A stretch of 64,000 nucleotides of DNA from the NCBI RefSeq assembly GCF_963678635.1, contig NC_087063.1, positions 46,790,101-46,854,100 of the forward strand, given 5' to 3'. Made by a program: the position numbers and the translations under genes. This DNA is from Symsagittifera roscoffensis. Its lineage: Eukaryota > Xenacoelomorpha > Acoela > Convolutidae. Under the pieces are notes generated by a model. It ran no database searches, was not told the DNA's origin, and saw only the letters and a program-made list of their open reading frames with translations. Shown one piece after another: positions 44,142-55,157 of the stretch (position 1 is its first letter; the number at the start of each line of letters is the position of its first letter).

Positions 44142-45475
44142 TTATTCCACAAATCCGTGGCTTTCTTCACATCGAATCTCCTCATATTCTCTCTCATCTG
44201 CTCTGGGTAACGTGTCAAGTTCATCACCCCTCCCAAGTTTCCGTGTGTTATTGTAATCAATAATAGAAGTCCATCTAACCGCAAGTTCTGAACTCCTTCT
44301 GTGAAAAGTACTATCGGTCCTTTCACGAAGTTTTCTGCTCCAACTATTGATACTTCCACTACTGCTTAGAGGTCTTCTTTTATCAAGTATCGAGAGAGTT
44401 TTGGGTAGATTTTTAACAAGAAGGACGCGGTCCATCCGGCTCCCATCCCTTCCAGCATGCTATCAGTCCGTTCAAAGCCTTCTTCTTCCTTCACCTTCTG
44501 AGTCCTGAAAGTTTCCAGGGTAACTTGGCACACTCTATTTACAAACTCGGCTGCCTTCTCCTCGGCATTTTCGGCCATGTTCACCTCCTTCACAAGGTAT
44601 TCATGAATCTTCCTGATCATCACTGGGCCTTGCTAAAAAGCATCCACACCCAATGCCGCTACTCGAGGAGTTAGGTGTATCCACTGGTTAGCTTCTGGTT
44701 TGGTTCTCAAAACCATCGCTTCCAAGTGAGCTCTGGTACCCTTGGAGTTTTTCTTCTCTCTCGTTCCTCCTTTATGTCCATTCCTCGGAACCATAAATCA
44801 TTCGACATCGCCACAATTACTCGATGGTCGTCATCTGTACCTGGCTTCAACTTGAGCTCTCGACTGAAGTTGGACAATTCCAACCCCAGCACTTCGTCCA
44901 ACACTAGCATGTGTAGTGAATGGTCCTTGAATCCGCTCATCGCATTCGAGATATCCGACCACACCGCAGGTATTTCAGCCCTGAGTGGTCTCAGATTCTC
45001 CATTTCTATCTCGCGATTTGGGGCCGATATGATCACATCATATTTCCCTTCCGAGAGCAAAGCCACAATCGCATACACGAACTTTAGTCCATACGGGAGA
45101 CGTGCATACCCCGCAGACAGCGCGAACACGGCTCTCGGTGTTATCTTGGTGAAGGAACCTTCTCTCAGGGTATCCACTATTTCACCCATTGACTCGAGGA
45201 TATCTTTTATCGCTGGCCATACAGCGGCTTTGTAGGCTCTTTGAGTCTGCTCAGGAAACCTCTGACGTGTAGATGTCAAGATGGTCATTGATGCCAGCGA
45301 ACACAATTGTGATTGGTCTCATATCTGTCTGCCTTTGCACTCCGATCGTCATCGACACGGATTGTGTTAGCTCCAGGTCGACCGCTGCCAACATTATTAC
45401 ATCAAGCCAAAATTGAGACTTGGAGGTATATACGAAGTCTGAATTCGCGACTATCATGATCTTGGTCTTCCTCAT
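44142..45475 (-). pseudogene. Element B downstream ORF block, second hydrolase-like part
   Basis: Starts near KTKIMIVANSDFVY. About 50 residues on it has ITIVFAGINDHLD, shaped like the block III strand of SGNH hydrolases (strand followed by Gly-x-Asn-Asp). Then comes a helical region with AVWPAIKDILESMGEIVDTL, a strand YDVIISAPNREIEM and HMLVLDEVLGLELSNF. The catalytic Ser block and the final Asp-His pair were not convincingly found, so this may be a catalytically dead copy of the fold or an unrelated Rossmann-like domain. Broken. Confidence 0.4.
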
Positions 45476-45521
45476 TTCTGCCTTCTCGTACGCGGCAAAG
45501 ATGGTCTTTCTTTATCTTTTT

Positions 45522-46829
45522 CTACCCGCCGTATCTTTGGACATCACCTTCCTGATTCACTTGCTTCGGGTATACTCTTTCTTTCACATGACCTGGGGAT
45601 GTTTTCAGCTGCCAGAACATCTTCACATTTTGTCCAATCGGCGCCCTCGTTATCAAAAATCTTCCAGGTCTCTCTTCTCGATTTCCCTCATCGTGATTCA
45701 GTTTTACGTCTTGTAACGGTCTTGCATTCACTGGGCCCTTTGTGTTATTAGAGGGCAGTCCCTCTAGATCAGCAAACCTCAAGGCCGTCGTGGAGCTGAA
45801 GTTTAAGCCCGCAGCTATCAACCAATCCACGCCTGTTATCGAGTACAGTCCGCTGACTGATAACCTTACTCCGTTCAGCATCCTCATGGCAACGGCTGCG
45901 AATCTCACCGTCTGAAGGTTCAGTTTCATCAGGTCATCCTTGTATATGTGCCAGGGAGAAGGTATTGGCCTCGACCACATTAGAGAGCTCCTGTTTGGAC
46001 GTCGCTCCTCTCGACTGGTGCTCGTCGTCTCAGATCTCGTATCCGATCTAGAGGTGCTGGTCATTTCCGCTGTCGAGTTGACAGGCCCTAATCTCCGTCT
46101 AGGATTAATGGTCCTCATCATGGGCACTTCTCCCAATCGATCTCGTACATCTGTTCTGCGCCCGGGTTCGCTGGAGCTTTGCGGCTTATAGATGGTCAAG
46201 GCTGGGACCGCTCCCAAGCGTCTTTCCAGGTTAGGAGGGACAGATGTGGTAATTGTCGGTTCTTTGGTTGCTTCCTTTTCCTTCAGCTTTCCCGTGTCGA
46301 AGAGCTCTACTTCCAATACATCCAATCGCTCTTGGAAGACTCTGTTCAACCAAGCCTGTCCTTCTATGCTATCAAAGTGGATGGCTTCAGTGGTCAGCCT
46401 GGCCTGATCCATAGCCCTCAGCTCATGTTCGATATCCATAAGGATCATCCTTCCGGCATTCTGACTTGAAAGATTCCACCTGATTACTCCTTCGTTGTGC
46501 CTTCTCCCTGCTGCAGTCAATGTCCTCGTGCTCATTGGCACAGTGCAAACGGTCAGTACCGCGCAGTTGAACTTCTGCCAGAGGGTAGTAAACAAGCACA
46601 CCATCATTGATTCCCATAGTGCTTCTTCCTCATCTGAGCTTCTCGAGATGTTATTTGTCCCAACCAGGATCATCACATTAGTGATTCTCCCTGGGTTCAT
46701 CAACTCCACCATCCGAAAAAACTGGGCTATTGTCGCGCCTCCGAAGGCCATCACCGTGGTGATCCAGGAGGTCCTCAAGTTTGAGAGCACTTTGACCAAG
46801 CTGTCTCCCAGTATCAGATGTGATGTCAC
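45522..46829 (-). pseudogene. SGNH/GDSL-esterase-like module in element B
   Basis: Long open stretch. The first 170 residues read like an SGNH hydrolase: LILGDSL at the start (Ser block I), AFGGATIAQ (Gly block II), VMILVGTNNISR (Asn block III), a Pro-containing strand VLTVCTVPMS, and AIHFDSIEGQAWLNRVFQ with the late His block V. The residue three before that His is Glu where Asp is usual. After residue 200 is a Pro/Arg/Ser-rich linker (RRLGAVPAL, RRLGPVNS) and a further folded part. Esterase domains are known in ORF1 of some CR1-type LINEs; in an LTR element this is uncommon. It may act on membranes or acylated targets, but no substrate is inferable. Confidence 0.55.
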
Positions 46830-46898
46830 CAGTGGTGGTTGCTGCAGGTTTACTGCCGGGTTCCAGGTCGATCGATTGAAGCAAGCTCTCGGATCCGC

Positions 46899-48073
46899 CT
46901 ACGGAACTCCCGTGAAGTTATACTTCAACTGATTATTCTTTTGTACATCTATCACCCGGGACACTTTCTTCGCCGGCATCTTTCGTATCTTCCTGTCTGG
47001 GACTTTTGAACTCCCCATTGGTAGCGTTGTATCGCTAACTCCCCTCTTCATCATTACGTCTTGGGAGAGCTGTACTCTGCCCGTATCGTCGACCGTTCCA
47101 TAGGGTGCAGTCACCCCGGAACGTGGCGCATTCCTGTTGGCCACTAGTCGTTCAAGTGTCTCTATCAGCTTCCTCATCGTCTGCTCCACGACTGGATCAC
47201 CTAAGGTATCACTCGGGTCCGGGATAGTCACTCGACCAGTTGCAGTTGGGAGTCGCGTTTCTGTCGTTTGACTCATTTCTCGAGGCGTCAAGAGATCCAT
47301 CGGGGACTGCCCACGAGGAATACTCCTTGCAGGTATCACTTTTTCCACGGCTGTTGTCAATGCCACCCGCTCCGATCGCTCCTTGTAGTCCCGCCTCAAG
47401 CGTTCAATTTCTTCACCCTGCTTTTTGTTGCAGTCCTCAAACATTCTCTTCCACATGTCTCTGTCGTCCTCCGTAATGAGCATGGTCTTAGTCATTTCAT
47501 CCAGCTCCTTCCTGGTCCTTTCCAGCTCATCCTTTATTCCATCTAGATCTTGCATGGTTTGGTTCATTTGAGCCCCCTGTTCTACTCTCGCCCTCTTTGG
47601 TGGCACAGCTATTCTCAGTGGTGAACTAGACGAGGCAGCCTCGCTGTTCATCTCTTGATGCATTCTCCTCAGCCCAGGCTTGGGCTTGGAGGGCAAAGGC
47701 ATCTCACCTGGTTGATAAGTCCTAGAACTTCCCAATCCAGGGTCGTTCGCCAAGCCACTCCCTGAGAGAGCCCCGTTTCTCCACCTCATCACTCTCATGT
47801 TCGGGCGGTCTAGTACTCCCCTCTCTCCGTATGCTGCCATCAATAGGACTTCCGTGAGGCGGTCCCCACGGTTTTCATGCCCAAAATGTTTATCAGGGCA
47901 GTCAGCAACATGACTACCTCTGAATCCTCTGAGTCTCGATCCATTAGCCGACGATAGATCAAATCTACCAACGGTCCTACATATGCCTCTGCCAGGTCCA
48001 TCAATTCATCCAAGTTGAAGTTATCCATTCCCTTTACAGGTTCGATTCGATTTGATTTAATAATTTGACTCAA
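46899..48073 (-). pseudogene. Element B downstream ORF block, N-terminal coiled-coil part
   Basis: The start around MDNFNLDELMDLAEAYVGPL is helical, followed by a charged linker and a clear coiled coil (DELERTRKELDEMTKTMLI through CNKKQGEEIERLRRDYKERSERV) near 47.4-47.55 kb. A Thr/Pro/Arg-rich stretch follows and a second short helix TMRKLIETLERLVANR. The layout (helix, coiled coil, basic linker) resembles a gag-like or scaffold N-terminus, though it lies downstream of pol. About one break within this part. Confidence 0.45.
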
Positions 48074-48411
48074 GTGAGTAAATAAACGATCAATCAGGAT
48101 CTAGAAAAGAGGTCACGAATATCACACTTGTCAGTTTCACCTTAACTTTTTGTTAAAATTTAATTAAAACAGTCAGATAAAAAGATTTTGATCTTAAAAT
48201 TTATTAAAATCAATCGGTCTCTAAACTTTTGGAATTCGACCTAAGATCGGACAGTCCAAACTTTGGATCTATTCCTAAGATTGTTATCCAGTTGTTCGTG
48301 ATTACTAACTCCTTCTTACCCAGAACCTTAATAACATAACACATAACATAACATAACACACATATCACACACTTCACATTCTTTAGTCTGACAAATGCAT
48401 GTTACCTTAAC
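48074..48411. other. Non-coding spacer with short ATAACA repeat
   Basis: Separates the macro-like module from the coiled-coil frame. It contains an imperfect AACATAACAC/AACATAACAT microsatellite at about 48329-48372 within AT-richer sequence. It may carry signals for expression of the downstream block, such as a splice acceptor; none is certain. Confidence 0.45.
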
Positions 48412-49506
48412 TCAGACTATACTTAAATAATATTTCTTATGTAAGTATACTTGTATATTAGTATCAGAGAAGATTACGTGTCTGAGCGCGTACAATTCCC
48501 GAGGATGCAGTCGCCCTCTGTTCGGATCGTACACTGGAAGCAAAAGCTCCTTCACATCCCTTTCCAAGAGGAAGTCTCTCAATCTCGTCAACGACAAAAC
48601 TAGGTTTTCCGGGTCCACGTGCCGCTTCTCTGTCGCCCGTGTTACTAAAAACATAGGTATTTTCCGGTATCCGTGACGCCGCCGGAGGCAAGGCTGCTAC
48701 GTCCCCTATTCCTGGTCTTTGCTTCCAAAGGAATTCTATGTTTTTGTATTCTCTCTTGAAATCCGCTGCTAACGCTGTCCTAAAACTCATGTCTGCTGTG
48801 ATTGCTATCGCACATGTTCTATTTGTGAGTATGAAATCGCTATCTGTTAATATTATGCTACTAGAATATTCATTTGGTAAGTTAAAATATGACTCATCTA
48901 CCCTCCCTATGTCAGGTTTCTTTGGTTCCTCGCCTGTTTCTGCTTCTAGATCTCCTATTTCTCTTGCTATTCTCAGTTTTTTTCTATTAATAATTTTTCA
49001 GTGTGGGTAAGTCCTACCCCCACTCCCCGGACAAAAATATCCATCGACGTCCCCGTCGATCGCATACCGGATATTAAATCGAAGTTGGAAGCAAGAATGA
49101 GTAATTGCCCTTCCTGGGCAGCCCAGGAAGGATCCTCTTGTTCAGTTTTCATGTATTTCATGCTTTCACGATCTACATATTGAATCGTGACACTGGTCTC
49201 CTTTGGGTCCGACGTCATTTCGTTCAGCTTTTCCAAGACACGCAGATTCGTCAAGTCTTGTTCATATGACTGCTGTTGCTCGTCGTCGAATTCTACCTCG
49301 GGTTTCGACCGGTCATCGACCCACTCATCGTCGTGATCATCAACTATGTCAATGTCCTGTGACACAGTTATTTCTTCTAGACCCACTACTTCTTCCCTTA
49401 TCTTCTTTAGGTCTATCCTGTCCACTACAAAATCGTCGCCGTCAGGGTTATATCTTTTTCTAGGTCTTGTCCTGTCATTCTGTCGAGTCTGTACCGTCAA
49501 CGGCAA
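48412..49506 (-). pseudogene. Macro-domain-like module and acidic linker after integrase, element B
   Basis: The right part (about 48.97-49.5 kb) is an acidic, disordered-looking linker (IDIVDDHDDEWVDDRS). The left part (about 48.41-48.90 kb) follows the strand/helix pattern of a macro domain: FILTNRTCAIAITADMSF, then ALAADFKREYKNI in the place of the Gly-rich ADP-ribose-binding loop and following helix. Further on come GIGDVA, ENTYVF with a strand of LVTRATEK type, a helix LTRLRDFLLERDV, strand ELLLPVYDP, and HVIFSDTNIQVYL. The Asp and Asn that bind ADP-ribose are not clearly placed, so binding is uncertain. Macro domains bind or remove ADP-ribose, an antiviral mark in animals. The region has a few breaks. 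Confidence 0.5.
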
Positions 49507-50571
49507 TCTGGTTCCAGTTTTTTGGGAACCTCCCTTTGTTCAGGGTCTTGCCAGTCCTCTTCTGCGTAGGGTAAAATTTCATCGTCTGCTTCAATCACCT
49601 CATTTGGGTCCAGGTCCAGTGGTGTAGTTGTTCCTTCCTCTATGACTTCATCTCCATCGTTCTTTTCCCTGGTGCCATTCTCATTGACCTCACAAGCAGG
49701 GTCCATCATTATATAGTCTCCCACTTCCATGTCTGCAGGTATACACCAGTCTCTTGTCGATGGATTGTGTGGCTTAATGTTTTCGTAATGAGCGGCTCGG
49801 CCAGTACTCAGTCTATAAAAGCGTCCCTCCTCGTGCACCTCCGTAATCATGAAGAGTCCCCTTCACTTTTTAGGAGTTTTTTTGTTCTTTTCGGTGGTAT
49901 GATGTTCCGAAATACCCATACGCAGTCCCCTAACGAATAAGCTTTTGCCCCAGCTGCTTTCTTGTCAAATCTTTTACTCTGCCTTGCCTGTGCTTGCTGA
50001 GTAATTCGTCTACACAAATCGTTCAATTCTTGCTGAAGTCTAATTACATCCCTTACATAGACCTGTGGTGATGTCTTCTTACCCTCATACTCTGGGTAGA
50101 AGAAAGTCAAGAGCAAAGACTTCCCGTGCCCGGTTATGAAATATGTTCTATTATGCCTTTCCACTGAGCCATTCGTCTGGAGATGGTATGTCGTGGAGTG
50201 GGCCTGAGCCACCTGCGAACGTCGCATTAGCTCTTTTGTAAGTTCTCCCACGAAAGCTGTTCCGTTATCCGATTGAAACGTCATCGGAAACCATGTCTCG
50301 CAATCCACGTATTGATCAGGTGGTCGCACGTCTCTTCCGCTGAGGCAGTTATGCAGGGCACGGCCTCTGCATACTTCGTGAAGTGATCTATCATGACTGA
50401 GACTTCATTATAACCACTGTTTGTCATGCATATCTTTTGGCGATCAATCTGCACCACCTCGTTGAATTCAGACGACTCGATCGATTGTAAAGGAAATCGC
50501 AATTTCCTTGGATCCTTGACCTGTTGACATGACAGACATGCTGTTACCCACTTCTCGCATGCCTGTTCCAT
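49507..50571 (-). pseudogene. Integrase of element B
   Basis: Reading leftwards: a Cys pair in CLSCQQV (zinc module end), first catalytic Asp in VVQIDRQKI, TKYAEAVPC strand, second Asp in SDNGTAFVGEL, Glu in NGSVERHNR, and a basic stretch leading to a C-terminal SH3-like part (YSLGDCVWVF, then EEGRFYRLSTGRAAHYENIKPH). The tail is acidic. All three catalytic positions are present, but the region carries about two breaks. Confidence 0.8.
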
Positions 50572-51902
50572 TCCAGGCTACTCAAAGCGCTACAGGATCC
50601 TCTGATATACTTTGTCGATCCCCTGATGGCCCATCTGATCATGCGACCTGAATAAGAGTTCTGTCTGATAGAGTTGCGGCAACACTATTGCGTTATACTT
50701 GTATAAGACTTTGTCTTCATATCTTCTCTTGCAAGCCACAATCCCGTCCTTGTTCAAGTATAGCCTTCCCTCTCTCGGCTTAAAATACTGTCTCAGAATA
50801 CGTTAACTGTCTTCCTCGAGGTCTCTTTTGTCCGGAGAACCATTTTCGATCCACCTGTTGAGTTGCTTGTCATGCGGTCATTTCTCTGCGCTCTTAGTAG
50901 ATCCGAGAGTCTGTACGTCTGTACGTCTGTACGTCTGCCTTCAAGTACGTCTTCATGACCCTCATCTGACTATTCAGCTCATTGGGCTGATGCGTATCTT
51001 CTTCCATCTTAACGCACCAAATCTTTGCCAATAGCTTTGTTTCCTGCTCGAATGGTTGAAGATCAGTCCTAACTACCTCTTTTTATGGCAACAGACTCAT
51101 CGAACATTTCGATACCGCTATTGTTTCCAGATCATCCGCTGCGATATCAAAGACTCTTTCTCTTGGCATGAGGTAGCGATCACTGTCAGGGTCCTGGTAT
51201 ATCTCTCTATCCGAGTTTCCACTAGTAGTGTGTGGATCGCTAGTTCTGACAGTTCCGATCCCGAGCTCGAGTTCCTGTCTGAGTAGGTGTCAATTCCTGA
51301 CTTTCGTTAATTGTCATCTGTTAAAGAGTCTGCGACAGAGTCTGCACCATCTCCTGGGACAGTTCTGTGCTTTCTTCGCATCCATCTGAACTCCCCGGTC
51401 CAAACTTTGTTCTCCAGGTTCTGCTTCTCATCAGGAACATTTTCGTCTACATCAGACGCCCCGGACAAACTTCCTTGTCCCGGGTGTTGATCATGAACTC
51501 GCCGGCTCTTCTCACCGTTCGTACCCCCGGACAAACAATCTTGCACCAGGTTTCGTTCAACCTTCTCACCTTCTTTATCCTGGTCCACAAAAGTAACGGT
51601 TTTCTTCTTTTGCGCATCGTTCCCCTGTTCTTTCCGTCTGTAAGAAGTACTGAATAAACCTCGTATGGTATTGAGGATACTAGTTGCTGAACTATTGTCA
51701 CTCTCATTCTCTTTGTGTTGTCGTCTGGACGGCATGATCTTCACCTTTTCACTGGCTGTCAGTGATGCCACTGCTGCTGCCCACTCGGGGTCATCTCTGG
51801 TCACTTCTCTCTCTAACAATCCACCCAGCATCCACATCACTTGCGGTGTGACTGCACTGTCTTGCCCAATAATGAGAGGCTGTTAATGTTCATGCGAGAA
51901 AG
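50572..51902 (-). pseudogene. Integrase zinc-module remains and inserted linker, element B
   Basis: The first 230 bases left of the integrase contain decayed zinc-module sequence that corresponds to the better preserved module in the array units (HQGI, then the CLSC pair). A three-and-a-half-copy GTACGTCT microsatellite lies at about 50909-50937. A charged 177-codon frame at 51307-51840 (SRRQHKENESDNSS, KKKTVTFVDQDKEGEK) has no known domain. Compared with ordinary Ty3/Gypsy pol this is over 1 kb of extra sequence between RNase H and integrase, and it is absent from the array units. It may be an extended linker or an insertion. Confidence 0.45.
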
Positions 51903-52523
51903 TTACTGCTGGACCAGGTTCGAGCGCAGCAACAGATCCAAGGGCACCGGGTCCTTTTCGGATAGGATCTTTATCTCGGCTGCTTTCTCTAGAAGTAACT
52001 CAGGATGTCCTGGAATTGGATGTCCAGACTTGTCCAACCATCTCGTTAAGGGAAGCGCTTCATAAGTTTCTTTGTCCAGAAACGAGAATCCTTCCTTTTT
52101 TTCTGCCTGATTGGCTTGCTTCTGTTCCAATCTTTCATAGAACTCAGTTTTCTTGCTGAGGCTGTCAGCATTCTGGTGTTTATCACGCATCCTGTGCTCG
52201 ATTATCATGTGGTAGCCATCCAATCTTACTATCCATCTACCAATATAACTCTGATCGATCGAGTAGGTCTTCAACCTGGATGACGCTCTGATGTCCACGC
52301 GTAACTTAAAGGGAGCGCTTCCCAAGTATGCGCGGTACTTTTCCACGAATGTGACTACTGCAAACATTTCTGCTTTCTGTGCACCATATTTCATCTCAGT
52401 GTCACTCAGCACCTTGCTGCTATATGCAATTGGACAGAGAACCGTTCTTCCGTTCCATTCTTGCTCCTGATGCAATGTTCCTGAGATGGCTACTACCGAT
52501 GCGTCTGTGTCATGCATGAACAT
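51903..52523 (-). pseudogene. RNase H of element B
   Basis: Typical Ty3/Gypsy RNase H: MFMHDTDASVVAISGTL (first Asp), CPIAYSSKVLSDTEMKYGAQKAEMFAVV (Glu), a later Asp-containing strand LRVDIRASSR, and DKHQNADSLSK at the end (last Asp). It then continues into a Lys/Glu-rich linker. This is the only RNase H copy in element B within the window, since all array units lack it. Confidence 0.8.
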
Positions 52524-52577
52524 ACATGCCCTTTTCTGTAGGCATGCCTAGCACCGGCGCTTCGCACAGTTCCCGCT

Positions 52578-53561
52578 TTATGTTCCCGATATTAAATTGT
52601 GCTTCGTTGTCCATTCGAACTTTTTTCCTTTGTTGCGCATCAGCCTCTGCATTGTATACACCTTGTCTGCATATCCTTTTATGAACTCACGGTAATAATT
52701 GGCAAACCCTAGGAAGATCATGAATTGTGTGTCCGTTCTCGGAGCCTTCCATGTCAACACAGCCTCTACTGCTTCCGGGTCCGGCCTCACACCGTGCCTG
52801 TCCACCATTCTTCCCAGGTACTTTATCGAATCCTTAAAGATTTCACATTTCGATGGTTTGCATTTCAAGCCTGGTCTTTTCATGCATCCAAAGACCTCAT
52901 CTAACCAATCAATGTGGTCTTCCAGAGTCGGTGTTGCTATGACTACGTCATCCACGTAACACATCACAAGATTCCCGTACTTTTTTGTCACTTTGGTCAA
53001 AGCCTGAGCCATCAAGCTTTGAAAAGTGGCCGTTGCATTGCACAAACCGAAGGGCATCCTCTTCCACTTATACAACCCCAACTCGCCGCGAATTCTGTCT
53101 TTTCTCTATCCTTCTTCCGCAGAGGGACCTGCCAGAAGGCAGAACCCAAGTCCAATGTGGTGAAGAACTTGGCATCATCAAGTTTAGAGAGGCTCTCGTC
53201 TATTCGCGGTACGCATCTTTTCTTGTCAACGCGTTCAAGTAGCGAAAATCGCAACAGAACCTAAGCTGCCCCTTTTCTTTTTTGCCATTAGCACTCCGCA
53301 AGCCCACGGCGATTTCGAGGGTTCTATCATGCCATATTCGAGCAACATTTCGATCTCCGCTCGGCACGCTTCCGACTTATGTGGCGTCATTCGTCTTGCG
53401 CCTTCTGTGTGGGGAACGGCGCCTTACTCAAGTTCGATTTCGTGTTCGACGAAGTTACAGCAACCGATATCTGCCTTATGTTTTAAAAATACATCTGCGT
53501 TCCGATTTAAAACCTCCCGAAGCAATTCAAAATCTCCCTCGCCTATTTTCCCTTTTAAATT
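52578..53561 (-). pseudogene. Reverse transcriptase of element B, fuller pol copy
   Basis: Fingers and palm: DAKFFTTLDLGSAFWQVPL, MPFGLCNATATFQSLM, then YVDDVVIATPTLEDH with the catalytic YVDD at about 52.95 kb, followed by thumb sequence (FLGFANYYREFIKGYA). The part upstream of RT (EIEMLLEYG, EPSKLPWACG) lies to 53.56 kb, where the sequence is interrupted by a short inverted piece and the tandem array begins. Broken. Confidence 0.85.
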
Positions 53562-53651
53562 CTGAGACAAATTTTTATGCAGAAAGAGGGAAGGCTATAC
53601 TTGAACAAGGACGGGATTGTGGCATGCAAGAGAAGAGATGAAGACAAAGTG
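53562..53651 (+). other. Short inverted pol fragment at the array edge
   Basis: About 90 bases from TTCTGAGACA to GACAAAGT are the reverse complement of integrase zinc-module sequence found at about 55551-55630 and in every full array unit (for example AGAAGAGATGAAGACAAAGT against ACTTTGTCTTCATCTCTTCT). It joins the fuller pol copy to the first array unit in the wrong orientation, which marks a rearrangement breakpoint. Confidence 0.8.
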
Positions 53652-55157
53652 CTTCGTCGTTCCATTTGAACTTCTTTCCTTTGTTGCGCATCAGCCTCTG
53701 CATTGGATACACCTTGTCTGCATATCCTTTTTTGAACCCACGCTAATAATTGGCAAACCCTAGGAAGCTCATTAGTTGTTTCTCCGTTCTTGGAGCCTTC
53801 CATGTCAACACAGCCTCTACTGCTTCCGGGTCCGGCCTCACACCATGCCTGTCCACCATTCTTCCCAGGTACTTTATCGAATCCCTAAGGATTTCATATT
53901 TCGATGGTTTGCATTTCAAGCCTGCTCTTTTCATGCATCCAAAGACCTCATCTAACCAATCAATGTGGTCTTCCAGGGTCAGTGTTGCTATGACTACGTC
54001 ATCCACGTAACACATCACAAGATTCCTGTACTTCTTTGTCACTTTGGTCAAAGCCTGAGCAATCAAGCTTTCAAAATTGGCCGTTGCATTGCACAAGCCG
54101 AAGGGCTTCCTCTTCCACTGGTACAACCCCAAATCGCACGGGAATCCTGTCTTTTCTCTATCCTTCTTCCGCAGAGGGACCTGCCAGAAGGCAGAACCCA
54201 AGTCCAATGAGGTTAAGAACTTGGCATCACCAAGTTTAGAGAGGCTCTCGTCTATTCGCGGTAACGGGTACGCATCTTTTCTTGTCACCGCGTTCAAGTA
54301 GCGAATATCGCAACAAAACCTAAACTGCCCCCTTTCTTTTTTACCATTAGCACCCCGCAAGCCCACGGCAATTTCGAGGGTTCTATCATGTCATATTCGA
54401 GCAACATTTCGATCTCCGCTCGGCACGCTTCCGATTTATGTGGCGTCATTCGTCTTGCGCCTTCTCTGTGGGGAACAGCGCCTTCCTCAAGTTCGATTTC
54501 GTGTTCGACCAAGTTAAAGCAACCGATATCTGCCTTATGTTTTAAAACTACATCCGCGTTCCGATTTAAAACCTTCCGAAGCAATTCAAAATCTCCCTCG
54601 CATATTTTCCTTTTTAAAGGTTCTATCTCTGGCAAAACCGGTTTGTCAGATTTTAATTCATATGACGAAGTACATTCCGGAAAATTCCGGCAGCTCGATA
54701 AGTTGTCGTTCGTTTCGGACTTCATTGAAAACAATTTATGAATAGATTTTATTTCATTATTCTTTTTTAAATTTTTATCTTTATTGGCATGATAAGGACA
54801 GCCTTTCACACTATGTTTCTTCAAGTTTTGTGTCTCTTCATAGTCGGTCCTCATCGGCAAAGCGTAACCAAGCTTCTTTCCACGCTGGATTGAAACTGTG
54901 GTGTCCAGTGTGTTCACTAACACACTGACACACAGTCCGTTTCGCGTTACCGAAAAGCTCCGGCCTAAAATCACCGAACTCTGACTATTTGTATTCGGTA
55001 CTAAACAAACCTGTTTACTATCACTTAACGAACTCAAATTTCGCATTCTAAAAATTGCTACTACTGCTTGTCCCGGCTGTAGTTTTATTTTCCTGTCTAA
55101 AAAAGTTGGTACCTTGTTTTCGTCTGTTGTTATTCTATTAATTGGTTTCTTAATATA
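53652..55157 (-). repeat. Array unit 1 (partial)
   Basis: Contains the protease-distal region and RT but not the integrase-start part, which is replaced by the inverted piece at 53562-53651. It is one of the more diverged units, as expected at an array edge. Confidence 0.85.
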
